Below are positions 44,430 to 52,061 of a stretch of DNA of 64,000 bases, piece after piece. The stretch covers positions 248,001 through 312,000 of the forward strand of contig NZ_JADMLG010000002.1 of assembly GCF_015674855.1 (NCBI RefSeq). Direction: 5' to 3'. A program made the position numbers and the translations under genes. Position 1 is the stretch's first letter. Every line of letters starts with the position of its first letter. The notes under the pieces are model-generated. The model was given only the letters and a program-made list of their open reading frames with translations. It ran no database searches and had not been told where the DNA came from. The stretch comes from Nocardia bovistercoris. Its GTDB lineage: Bacteria > Actinomycetota > Actinomycetes > Mycobacteriales > Mycobacteriaceae.

Positions 44430-45437
44430 ATGCGGCACACGCAGAGCTACAGCGAGGCTACGGATCTACTGCGGATCGCTGCTGTTCCGTTGTCCCATTT
44501 GTCCATCGAGGTCGGACATTTCTATCTCACCGACATCATCGATGACATCGGCAGGGTCGAATCGGAATTCCGCCGGATGGTCCCGTTGGTCACCACGTTC
44601 ACCGAGTCGGCGCGTGTCCGGTTCGGGCCGACCGCCCGTATCAGCACCTGTTACCTCCTCGACGACTACTTTTCGCCGGACCGGAACGCGGCGGAAATCC
44701 TCGACAAACTGCTGAATGCCGCCAGCGCCGCCGGACTAGTCATCGACTACCTCGTCCGCGAATCCGGCTGCGCCCAGATTTCGCACTTCAACGACGGCGT
44801 GCCAACCGGTGAGCCGATTCCGGTCGCGGAGATGGTCGCCGCGCAAATCGTCGCCGAGCCGGCCCCACAGGACAAATCGCGTGACCGTCCCACGGATCGC
44901 CCCGGCTGGCTCTGCAACGGCCGCCGCTCCTCCGAGCACGACCCGATGCAGGCCATGCGCAACAGGCAGTACCTGCCGCCAGAGGAATTCGGCCGCCGCG
45001 AACACACCATCTTCCTCGACGTCGAGTTGTGGAACATCCGCACTGCCGACGGTGTCGAAACCACCCGGTGGTCGTGCGCCTTCCTGGCCGCCGTCTGGCA
45101 TCTGCTCCGACTCGGAGTGCTTCGCTATCACGGGGCGCCCGTGATCGTCGCACACCCGTGGCACGGCGAACCATGGCCGCAGCGGTGGCACGACGTCCCA
45201 CCGCTGATCCAACTCAATCCCGACGCAGAGCCGTTCGCCGCCTACCGGACGCTGTCTATGCTGCCCAAGCTCTACATCGGCGTCGAACACGCAGTCAGGC
45301 TGATCCTCGACCACCTCGACCTCGACGAGGATGTGGTCACCCAAATCATCGCGAGCGCCGCCGCCGAAGCCGCTCCCGTGACCATCTCCCGCAAGATCAG
45401 CGACCGACTGTCCCACCTGCTCCTCGACGGAGCCTGA
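44430..45437 (+). CDS. SCO2522-family protein, operon A gene 3
   Basis: A 335-residue protein of unknown function. The conserved N-terminal block VPLSHLSIEVGHF (about residues 19-31) is shared exactly with the operon B copy. Further shared motifs are STC-L-DDYF, GWLCNG-RS, IFLDVE and WSC-FLAAVW-L-RLGVLR. No membrane segment is seen. It begins directly after the stop of the P-loop gene (TAG then ATG), so translation should be coupled and the two proteins may interact. The SCO2522 assignment is from memory. Confidence 0.75.
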   Translation: MRHTQSYSEATDLLRIAAVPLSHLSIEVGHFYLTDIIDDIGRVESEFRRMVPLVTTFTESARVRFGPTARISTCYLLDDYFSPDRNAAEILDKLLNAASAAGLVIDYLVRESGCAQISHFNDGVPTGEPIPVAEMVAAQIVAEPAPQDKSRDRPTDRPGWLCNGRRSSEHDPMQAMRNRQYLPPEEFGRREHTIFLDVELWNIRTADGVETTRWSCAFLAAVWHLLRLGVLRYHGAPVIVAHPWHGEPWPQRWHDVPPLIQLNPDAEPFAAYRTLSMLPKLYIGVEHAVRLILDHLDLDEDVVTQIIASAAAEAAPVTISRKISDRLSHLLLDGA

Positions 45438-45438
45438 G

Positions 45439-46380
45439 ATGAGGGGCACGCTGGTCGTACTCGGCGAGGTCCGCACGTGCCTGCTACCGGCCATGGCCGC
45501 CGTCAACCGAGCCGAGGCGAACGACTTGCTGGCATTGATGCCCGGCCGCGTGGTGCGTTGGAAGGAACGCCCCGGCCGACTCGCCATCTCCCCGGCCTTG
45601 GCGGTGGGCGTCGACTGCAACCTGACCGCAGGAACCGGGACCCCCCGCATCGTCGGCACGGTGGCGACCAACGCAACCCTGGTAGGAGGTCGAATCCTGC
45701 AATCCTCGTCCCACACCCGCGTCGTACGCGCCACCGAGCGCCAGCGGCAGACCTGGTCGCATTACATCAGCCAAAAGGGCGTAACCGAACTCATCGGCCC
45801 CCTCCCCGAGCGCGACACCGCCCCTGAAGACCTGACCGAGGGGTACCTGGCCGCCCGTGCCGAGGAGGACTCCCTCGACCTCGCCACGATCACCGCCCGC
45901 CTGCTGTCCCGCATCACCGCCGACGCTCGACTCGACCATCAACCACCCCTGCAAGCACGTACCACCCGACTGCGCTGGGCCGCCCGAATCGGCGGAAGCA
46001 GCGGTCCTTCGGCGACCATGCTCGTGGACGACGAAGAGGTCCGCTCGATCCGCCTGGTCCTGCGCGAAGCCGACGATCTCGATGCGGCACAACGCTTCTG
46101 CGAAGACCTAGCCGCGCACGACTGGTTACTGACGACATTGGTCGACATCCTCGAGGAAGCCGACCGCTACCCTTCCGCCAGCCGCGAACGACGAGAGATC
46201 CTCGCCCCCGCGCTGGAACACCTGACCGGATTGTGGATGCCGGGCGGACACACGCCTGCCGCGACGCGAACGCTCTGGAAGGAGTTACAGAACGAGCCCG
46301 GGTTCACCAGACAGTGGACCACACTCGTTTCGAGCCTGCGCGACAATATCGCCGTCGCGACACTGGCCGCCCTTCGCTAG
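45439..46380 (+). CDS. SCO2521-family protein, operon A gene 4
   Basis: A 313-residue protein of unknown function with the family blocks VVLGEVRTCLLPA at the N-terminus, GVDC, GTVA-x6-GGR-LQSS, LRWAARIG and AQRFCEDLA-HDWLL. The last third is helical. It starts one base after the previous stop, completing a four-gene cotranscribed unit. Its own stop TAG is immediately followed by the stop of the convergent acetyltransferase gene. I cannot assign an enzyme activity. Confidence 0.75.
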   Translation: MRGTLVVLGEVRTCLLPAMAAVNRAEANDLLALMPGRVVRWKERPGRLAISPALAVGVDCNLTAGTGTPRIVGTVATNATLVGGRILQSSSHTRVVRATERQRQTWSHYISQKGVTELIGPLPERDTAPEDLTEGYLAARAEEDSLDLATITARLLSRITADARLDHQPPLQARTTRLRWAARIGGSSGPSATMLVDDEEVRSIRLVLREADDLDAAQRFCEDLAAHDWLLTTLVDILEEADRYPSASRERREILAPALEHLTGLWMPGGHTPAATRTLWKELQNEPGFTRQWTTLVSSLRDNIAVATLAALR

Positions 46381-46974
46381 CTATCGACCAGCCCTCGCCA
46401 AAGATTGATTCCGTCTGAACCCCGTCATCGGTTCCGGCTGATCCGTAGCACCGGCGGGGGCGACACCGTCGCGGATCGGTTCATCGTCTCGGGAACCGTC
46501 CGCCGAATGGTAGAAAACATCGGCGGGATCCAGCGTACGCTCCATAATGTCACGCGACCCATTCGAACCGAAATATTCCTCATCGGAATCGACCTTTTCG
46601 AATCCGACCTTCTTGAACAGTTTCCTGGCATGCTCGTTCGCGGGTCGCACTGTCAACGTGACCACCTCGACATTCGCAGCCACGCACTTGTCCAGAGCGA
46701 ACAGGAGCAAGCGTCGACCGAGACCGCGTTCTCGATACGATTCGGCGACGGCGAACGTGAACAACGTGGCCTTGCCCTCCTTCGCGAGGACCAACACGTA
46801 CCCGACGACTCCACCGTCAACAGCGACTACCCATTCAGACCCGTGATGGGCGAACAGTTGACGTAATGCCACCGAACCGTATGGCTGCTGTCCCGCGAAA
46901 ATCGTGTGCTCCAGGACCCCGATCGCCTCAAGATCATTCAGGCATGCCTGCCGAAGGTCTGTTCCGTGCGGCAT
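46381..46974 (-). CDS. GNAT acetyltransferase 1, convergent with operon A
   Basis: A 197-residue GCN5-related N-acetyltransferase. Motif A, the acetyl-CoA pyrophosphate loop, is ERGLGRRLL; motif B follows as TLTVRPANEHARKLFKKVGF. The C-terminal 50 residues are polar and probably unstructured. GAAGGAGGG is well placed before the ATG at 46974, which I prefer to an upstream start. It is paralogous to the GNAT at 47449: both carry VLRQLF/ALRQLF, RGLGR, RPxNxxA, GF and an EEYFG/ENYFG-to-HTL/RTL tail. Resemblance to RimI suggests a protein N-terminus as substrate, but this is not established. Confidence 0.85.
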   Translation of the reverse strand: MPHGTDLRQACLNDLEAIGVLEHTIFAGQQPYGSVALRQLFAHHGSEWVVAVDGGVVGYVLVLAKEGKATLFTFAVAESYRERGLGRRLLLFALDKCVAANVEVVTLTVRPANEHARKLFKKVGFEKVDSDEEYFGSNGSRDIMERTLDPADVFYHSADGSRDDEPIRDGVAPAGATDQPEPMTGFRRNQSLARAGR

Positions 46975-47131
46975 CTGCCCTCCTTCGTCGGATGTAGGAC
47001 GGCCGAAGCCGCGTAGCCAATGCGAACTCGGTTTCGGACGGAGGATCTCCAAGGCTCTCATACCAAGCGAAAGAATATCGTCCTACTTCAACATATCGCA
47101 CGATCGTCAGCACATCGCCAGGTTCCGTCAT
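46934..47131 (-). CDS. Possible 65-residue protein overlapping GNAT 1
   Basis: A short frame beginning MTEPGDVLTIVRYVEVGRY, with a natural-looking first 45 residues and an Arg-rich end where it overlaps the acetyltransferase start by 41 bp. GGGATCGAGAGG abuts the ATG. Codon bias is weak. It might be a leader gene coupled to GNAT 1, or a degraded remnant; it has no recognisable family. Confidence 0.25.
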   Translation of the reverse strand: MTEPGDVLTIVRYVEVGRYSFAWYESLGDPPSETEFALATRLRPSYIRRRRADAARNRPSAGMPE

Positions 47132-47448
47132 CCTCTCGATCCCACACGCAATCTTGCGAAAGCAAGCGCGGTACTCGACTCTGTTTCCCAGAAGATTGCT
47201 CCGTAAACATCTGCACCGCAGCTATTCTGCGGCGACGAGCAAACTGTTCGGTTTTCTGGACTGGAGATGTCCACCGATGCACACTCTAGAAACGACGACG
47301 TTCGGCACGATCCGGTCGTGGGGTGAGACATCGGAATGGCAAGGCGGTCACGGGCACGGCCCTGGAGAGAGGGGAGCCGGTGCGCGCGCATGTCCATAGC
47401 GACCGCGGCTAACCGTGAGAATCGCATCGACAACGGCCGGGGGACCGA
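46975..47448. other. 474-bp divergent spacer between the two GNAT genes
   Basis: AT-richer than the surroundings. It must contain both promoters of the divergently read acetyltransferase genes. Apart from the possible small frame at 46934-47131, I see no gene. This is the apparent centre of the duplicated locus. Confidence 0.5.
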
Positions 47449-47961
47449 ATGTTCCGACAGGCACAACAGGACGATCTCCAGATGATGGCACGAATAGAAC
47501 AAGAGTCGTTCGGGGAACTGGCGTATCCGATATTCGTTCTACGCCAACTGTTCGACCTACACGGCCGCCATTGGATCGTCGCATACGACAGTTCGAGCAT
47601 CCAGGGCTACGCCATGGTCTGCGTCGACTCCGACTATTGCGCATGGATCTTGGGGCTGGGCGTATCGCTGCTCTGTCGTGGACGCGGACTCGGGCGGGGA
47701 TTGCTCGGGCGAGCGATGGACCAATGCAGGCGCTGCGGTGCCGAGCGCGTGCGCATCACCGTCCGACCCGACAACGCCATCGCCGCGCAGCTGTACCGCA
47801 GCGCGGGCTTCATTCGAATCGACTACGAGGAGAACTATTTCGGCGCGGGCAACCCGCGCGAAGTGCTCGAACACACGCTGGGCAACGGTGTCCGCCCGTG
47901 GACACGGGCGGACACCGGCGACCACCAATGGATCAAGCAGTCGGGAAGACCGCAGCCGTAA
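47449..47961 (+). CDS. GNAT acetyltransferase 2, on the operon B side
   Basis: A 170-residue N-acetyltransferase with motif A RGRGLGRGLL and motif B VRITVRPDNAIAAQLYRSAGF. It shares motif order and an EENYFGAGNPREVLEHTL C-terminal block with GNAT 1, but lacks the long polar tail. It is read towards operon B, as GNAT 1 is read towards operon A. The extra membrane-protein gene at 48027 separates it from operon B. The substrate is unknown. Confidence 0.85.
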   Translation: MFRQAQQDDLQMMARIEQESFGELAYPIFVLRQLFDLHGRHWIVAYDSSSIQGYAMVCVDSDYCAWILGLGVSLLCRGRGLGRGLLGRAMDQCRRCGAERVRITVRPDNAIAAQLYRSAGFIRIDYEENYFGAGNPREVLEHTLGNGVRPWTRADTGDHQWIKQSGRPQP

Positions 47962-48026
47962 GCGAATTTGGCCGCTATCGTGGAACTCGTCACATTTACA
48001 GCAGCGGTTGCTGTCCGGGGGGAACC

Positions 48027-48920
48027 ATGATTGAGAACGCGCACCGCGACGAGACGCCGCTGGGGGTCCGGAGGATGACCCAACGCATCAGATATCGCGC
48101 CCATGGATACTGCGACCTGATCACGCAGCCCGACCAACCCGGAAACACCCTCACCTCGGGCTCGCTTCTGGCTGAATTCCATCATCAAGTCGAGAAACTG
48201 GTGCTCGACTACGAGAACGAGGAGATCCCGGCTCGCGGCGACGCGCTGATATTCGGAGACATCTACAACGAGTACAAGCAACCCGGTGAGTACACCGAAC
48301 CACCGTCCGAAAACGGACCGACCGAGACCGATGATCGAGGGGACGCCGTCACCAAGGCGATCACAAAACTCCTCGCACTGGAGACGGAGTTCCGAGGCCC
48401 CCGAGAACTGAGCGTCACTCAGAATCACCATCTTGCCAAGTGGTACGAAAAGCTCGGACACACCCTGCGCACCGTCGACCTGCCGTCGCATGCCGCACTC
48501 GCCTTCAAGCGCGCGACCCGGCTGCACGGTCTGGCCCAGGATCCCTCCGCGCAGGACAGATGCCGACTGAAGCGGGCGCGGGCGAAGCGTCGCGCGACCA
48601 CACCCGCCTGGAAGCGCATCCCCGGCTGGGTATCGGACGCGCTCTGCGGCTATGGTTTTCTCCCATTCCGGCTACTGTTCTGTGTTGTCGTGCAGATGGC
48701 GCTGGTCACCACAATCTTTCTGATCGTCGAAGACCAGTCGTTCGGCACATCGTTCCAGATGTGCGTCACCAACTACCTCGCTCCGGTCGGGCTCCCCTAT
48801 CTCGACAGCAAGAACATCGGAGTGGGCGGCAGAGTCGTACTCAATATTGAGGCGTGGATGGGCATCGTGACCACCTCGGTGTTCTTCGCACTGCTCGTTC
48901 GACGCTGGTTTCGCATCTGA
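48027..48920 (+). CDS. Membrane protein with channel-like, filter-less C-terminus
   Basis: 297 residues. About 190 soluble residues contain a TPR-like helix pair (KWYEKLGHTLRTVDLPSHAA, then ALAFKRATRLHG) and a basic stretch. Two hydrophobic helices follow at about 214-234 and 276-291. Between them GTSFQMCVTNYLAPVG occupies the place of the pore helix and filter in two-helix potassium channels, but the TVGYG-type filter is missing. It may be a degenerate channel or a simple anchor. GGGGGGA precedes the ATG. The stop is two bases from the convergent stop of operon B. Confidence 0.6.
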   Translation: MIENAHRDETPLGVRRMTQRIRYRAHGYCDLITQPDQPGNTLTSGSLLAEFHHQVEKLVLDYENEEIPARGDALIFGDIYNEYKQPGEYTEPPSENGPTETDDRGDAVTKAITKLLALETEFRGPRELSVTQNHHLAKWYEKLGHTLRTVDLPSHAALAFKRATRLHGLAQDPSAQDRCRLKRARAKRRATTPAWKRIPGWVSDALCGYGFLPFRLLFCVVVQMALVTTIFLIVEDQSFGTSFQMCVTNYLAPVGLPYLDSKNIGVGGRVVLNIEAWMGIVTTSVFFALLVRRWFRI

Positions 48921-48922
48921 AC

Positions 48923-50035
48923 TCACACCTCGTAGCCGATTCTGTTCGGTCGCGTCGCGCTCCACATCGCCATCATCACGCGATTGCGCAGATGTGCGAC
49001 AGAGTTCCGCCATTCGGCGGTGAGAGCCGCGTCGGCCTGGAGTTGCGTCCACAAGCCTCGCAGCTCGGGCGGAGTATGCGCTTCCGGCAACCACAGGTGG
49101 GCGAGATGCTGCAATACCGGGGCGATGATCTCGGTCGCCTCAGGGGAGGCAGGGCCTGCCAGATCAGCGCGTTCGATCGCATCGGTGAGCACCGTGAGCA
49201 ACCAGTCGTGCACCGCGAGATCTTCGCAGAAACGCTGCGCGTCCATCAGCTCCGGTTCGGACGGCACGACTATCAGCGCCGCGCGCACCACATCATCGAG
49301 TAACCGGAAGGAGACTCGGGGTGAATCGACGTCACCGATGCGGGCGGCCCAGCGCAACCGAGTCGTCCCCGCGCGCAACGGCGCACGTCCGAGCCGTCGC
49401 ATGCCGATGTCGTTGACCAGGCCCGCGGTTATCGACTCGAGATCGAGTGTCGGCCCGCCGCGCGTCGCCAGAAATCCCTCGGTCAAACGGGCGCTGGTGG
49501 CGTCGGAGACCTTCGCGATCACCTCGAGAACACCCGCACGCGCGAGATAATGGTCCCAGCCTTGTCTCTTGTCGTGAGCCGAGCGGACGACAGTGCAGCG
49601 CGCCGAACTCTGCAACACTCGACCACCGACCACCACACCCCTGCGGGCCACCGTTCCGATCGCACGGACCGCGGGGTGGGAAGGCGCGGCCAACGCGCAG
49701 TCGACACCGTTCAACACTTCCGACGATATGCCGAGCGATATGGGCCGTGTCCGCCACCGCACCCGATGATCCGGATCAAGTGCGAGCAGGTCCTCGACTT
49801 CGCCGCGTTGCAACGCGACAGCCGTCGGCAACAGTAGGCTGCGGACCTCACCGAAGACCGCGAGGATGCCGTGCGATAAAGAGGGTTGCGCGGCGTAAGG
49901 CGGCGTGGACGGCGCCGGTTCGCCCCGAAGGCGAGGCTGCGCTGTCGCACTGCGTGCGATCAAGCGTGCGGCACGATCACGGCTCGCACCGGCCTGTCTT
50001 GCCCTCCGGGTATGAGGTGAACGGGATACGTCCAC
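48923..50035 (-). CDS. SCO2521-family protein, operon B gene 4
   Basis: A 370-residue paralogue of the protein at 45439. Shared blocks include FGEVRSLLLP, GVDC, GTVARRGVVVGGRVLQSS, TRLRWAARIG and AQRFCEDLAVHDWLL. It has about 55 extra N-terminal residues, Arg- and Ala-rich, because no ATG, GTG or TTG is available closer to the conserved start. The GTG at 50035 lies two bases past the previous stop, so coupling is likely. The function is unknown. Confidence 0.72.
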   Translation of the reverse strand: MDVSRSPHTRRARQAGASRDRAARLIARSATAQPRLRGEPAPSTPPYAAQPSLSHGILAVFGEVRSLLLPTAVALQRGEVEDLLALDPDHRVRWRTRPISLGISSEVLNGVDCALAAPSHPAVRAIGTVARRGVVVGGRVLQSSARCTVVRSAHDKRQGWDHYLARAGVLEVIAKVSDATSARLTEGFLATRGGPTLDLESITAGLVNDIGMRRLGRAPLRAGTTRLRWAARIGDVDSPRVSFRLLDDVVRAALIVVPSEPELMDAQRFCEDLAVHDWLLTVLTDAIERADLAGPASPEATEIIAPVLQHLAHLWLPEAHTPPELRGLWTQLQADAALTAEWRNSVAHLRNRVMMAMWSATRPNRIGYEV

Positions 50036-50036
50036 C

Positions 50037-51059
50037 TCAGGTTCCGGCCAACAGGTAGTGCGCGAGACGTTCGGCGACCCGCCGCGGCACCTCTACGTTT
50101 TCGCCGCTACCGCGCCGAACCACCTGCTGAACGACATCCTGATCGAGATGGACGTGGTCGAGGATCACTCGCACGGCGTGCTCGATCTCGAGGTACCGCT
50201 GCGGCAGAATCGACAACGACCGATACGCGGCGAACGGCTTGGCCCCCTTGTTGAGCTTAACGACGGCGGGTAGGTCGGCCCATCGATCCGGCCATAGCTT
50301 CTTCGGATCCCACAACATAGGCTCCACTACGGGTCTGCCATCGACGCGGAGCACACCCAGGCGCATCAGCTGCCAAACCGCCGCGAGAAACGGGCAGGAC
50401 CATTTCCGAAGGGTATCCGTTCGCCCATTCATATCGCTGGCAGGTGTCGTCGACATCTCGACATCGAGGAATATCGAGTGGAAGCGCCTGCCCATCTGCT
50501 CCGGCGGTGTGGGAGGCCGCTCGGGATGCATGGCTTGACCGGGTTCCGCACCGGTCGACCGCACTCCGTTGCAGAGCCATCCTGAGGCCGTGGTGGGCGG
50601 CACGCTGCCGTTCTCCCACGCTCTGGGTTCCGCGACGATCCGGTCGCGCACGATCTGTGCCAGAGGAATCTCCGGCATGAAGACCGCCCCCTCGCGCATG
50701 ACCGCAGGCACCTCGGCGCATCCCGCTTCGCGAGCGAGGTAGTCGATGGTCAGGCCACATTCCTTGGCCACATCCAGCACCTTCGGGAGAATCAGGCGGG
50801 GATCGGTATCCGAGCGAAAGTAGTCATCGATCAAGAAACAAGTACTCACCCGAGGGCGGCGGCCGAACTCGAGCTCGGCCGCCCGTACGAACCCGTCGAG
50901 CAGTGCGACGATACTGCGGAACTGACTCCGAATATCGTCGGTACCGTTGACCAACTCCCCCATGAGGAAATGACCGACTTCGATCGACAGATGCGACAAC
51001 GGCACGGCGCTGATGCGTCCATGCTCGGTCGCCTCGCTGTAGCCCACCACATTCTCCAT
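50037..51059 (-). CDS. SCO2522-family protein, operon B gene 3
   Basis: A 340-residue paralogue of the protein at 44430. VPLSHLSIEVGHF is identical, with STCFLIDDYF, GWLCNG, IFLDVE and WSCPFLAAVWQLMRLGVLR also conserved. The central region between the DDYF and GWLCNG blocks differs most. The ATG at 51059 (MENVVGYSEAT) aligns with the operon A start and has GGAAGGAAGG about 11 bases upstream. The function is unknown. Confidence 0.75.
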   Translation of the reverse strand: MENVVGYSEATEHGRISAVPLSHLSIEVGHFLMGELVNGTDDIRSQFRSIVALLDGFVRAAELEFGRRPRVSTCFLIDDYFRSDTDPRLILPKVLDVAKECGLTIDYLAREAGCAEVPAVMREGAVFMPEIPLAQIVRDRIVAEPRAWENGSVPPTTASGWLCNGVRSTGAEPGQAMHPERPPTPPEQMGRRFHSIFLDVEMSTTPASDMNGRTDTLRKWSCPFLAAVWQLMRLGVLRVDGRPVVEPMLWDPKKLWPDRWADLPAVVKLNKGAKPFAAYRSLSILPQRYLEIEHAVRVILDHVHLDQDVVQQVVRRGSGENVEVPRRVAERLAHYLLAGT

Positions 51060-51112
51060 GTGGTTGGAGACCTTCCTTCCTGATAGCGTCGACGGTTGCT
51101 TATGCGAGTGCC

Positions 51113-52057
51113 TCAGTCTGGACCCCACATTCGCGCGTCGAGCAGTGCTTCGGCGAGCAGATCGAATGCTTCGACGGTTTCCCGATTGGCGATCTCCCTC
51201 TGCACATCGACATCGAGGATCAGCTGCTCGCGCCACTGCAGCATGGGCTCGACCGGGATCGTACCCAGAAGTGCACTGGCCCCGACTCGTAACTCACCGG
51301 CGAGTTCGTTCAGTATCCGGTCCTGCTGGTGCAACCAAGCGGCCTGTGGCGCCGAACCTCCGCGCAACCGATCGACCTGCGGGACCACCGTTCGCACGAA
51401 CCGAACATCCTTCAGCAATTCTTTGCCGTGCCCGGCCTGTCTACCGCATTCGAGCAGTCCGTGTGGACCATACACCAGGCTGTTGGCGGCATAGATGTGT
51501 TGGCGTGTCCACCGATGGAAGACAAGCCAACGCACCGTGCGGTCCTTCAGCGCCTTGTCCGCGGTCGCACTCAGGACGATATCCATGGCGAGGGAGCGAC
51601 CGGCGCTGAGATCCACGATGGATACGTCGAATTGCTCGTCGACCTCGCGCAGTAGGCGCACGCAACGACTGATGACATCCGCGTCCTTTTTGCGATCGAA
51701 CTCCCCACCGCCCTGATCTCCGGGGAACAGCACCAACTGTCCGCCGCGACCACGAATGCGTCGCATGTCCTCGCGATCGGTCGCGTCCCGCACATTGACT
51801 CGCGCCGGGGTGCCTGCCGTGCCGAGCAGATACGAGTGCAGCCCTTGGCCGTGCTCGGCTTCGGCGCCCTGCGGCCGGACCGGTGCGACGCCGCGCTCGT
51901 ATCCACCGAGCTCAAACAATGCCCCCGCCGTCGGTGAGCCGAAATCGAAGTCCAGATACGCGACACGCCTACCTCGAGACGAAAGTCGGTAACCCAGATT
52001 GCAGCTCGTCACCGACCTACCCGTACCTCCCTTGTCGGAGGTCGCGAACATGATCAT
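51113..52057 (-). CDS. SCO2523-family variant P-loop protein, operon B gene 2
   Basis: A 314-residue paralogue of the protein at 43497. Residues 4-20, FATSDKGGTGRSVTSCN, are identical in both, including the Arg at position 14 where ParA/MinD proteins have Lys. VAYLDFDFGSPTAGALFE and VSIVDLSAGRS are also kept. That the Arg is fixed in both diverged copies argues that it is functional rather than decay. The ATG at 52057 overlaps the end of gene 1; an in-frame ATG at 52069 adds four residues. Confidence 0.82.
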   Translation of the reverse strand: MIMFATSDKGGTGRSVTSCNLGYRLSSRGRRVAYLDFDFGSPTAGALFELGGYERGVAPVRPQGAEAEHGQGLHSYLLGTAGTPARVNVRDATDREDMRRIRGRGGQLVLFPGDQGGGEFDRKKDADVISRCVRLLREVDEQFDVSIVDLSAGRSLAMDIVLSATADKALKDRTVRWLVFHRWTRQHIYAANSLVYGPHGLLECGRQAGHGKELLKDVRFVRTVVPQVDRLRGGSAPQAAWLHQQDRILNELAGELRVGASALLGTIPVEPMLQWREQLILDVDVQREIANRETVEAFDLLAEALLDARMWGPD

Positions 52058-52061
52058 CGGA

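Noticed and set aside
46381..47961. GNAT toxin-antitoxin pair
   Set aside because: GNAT toxins normally sit directly after a small DNA-binding antitoxin of the RHH type. None is seen here, and the two GNATs are divergently read paralogues.
48268..48920. Functional potassium channel
   Set aside because: The helix-loop-helix layout is present but no TVGYG-like filter exists, so ion selectivity should not be claimed.
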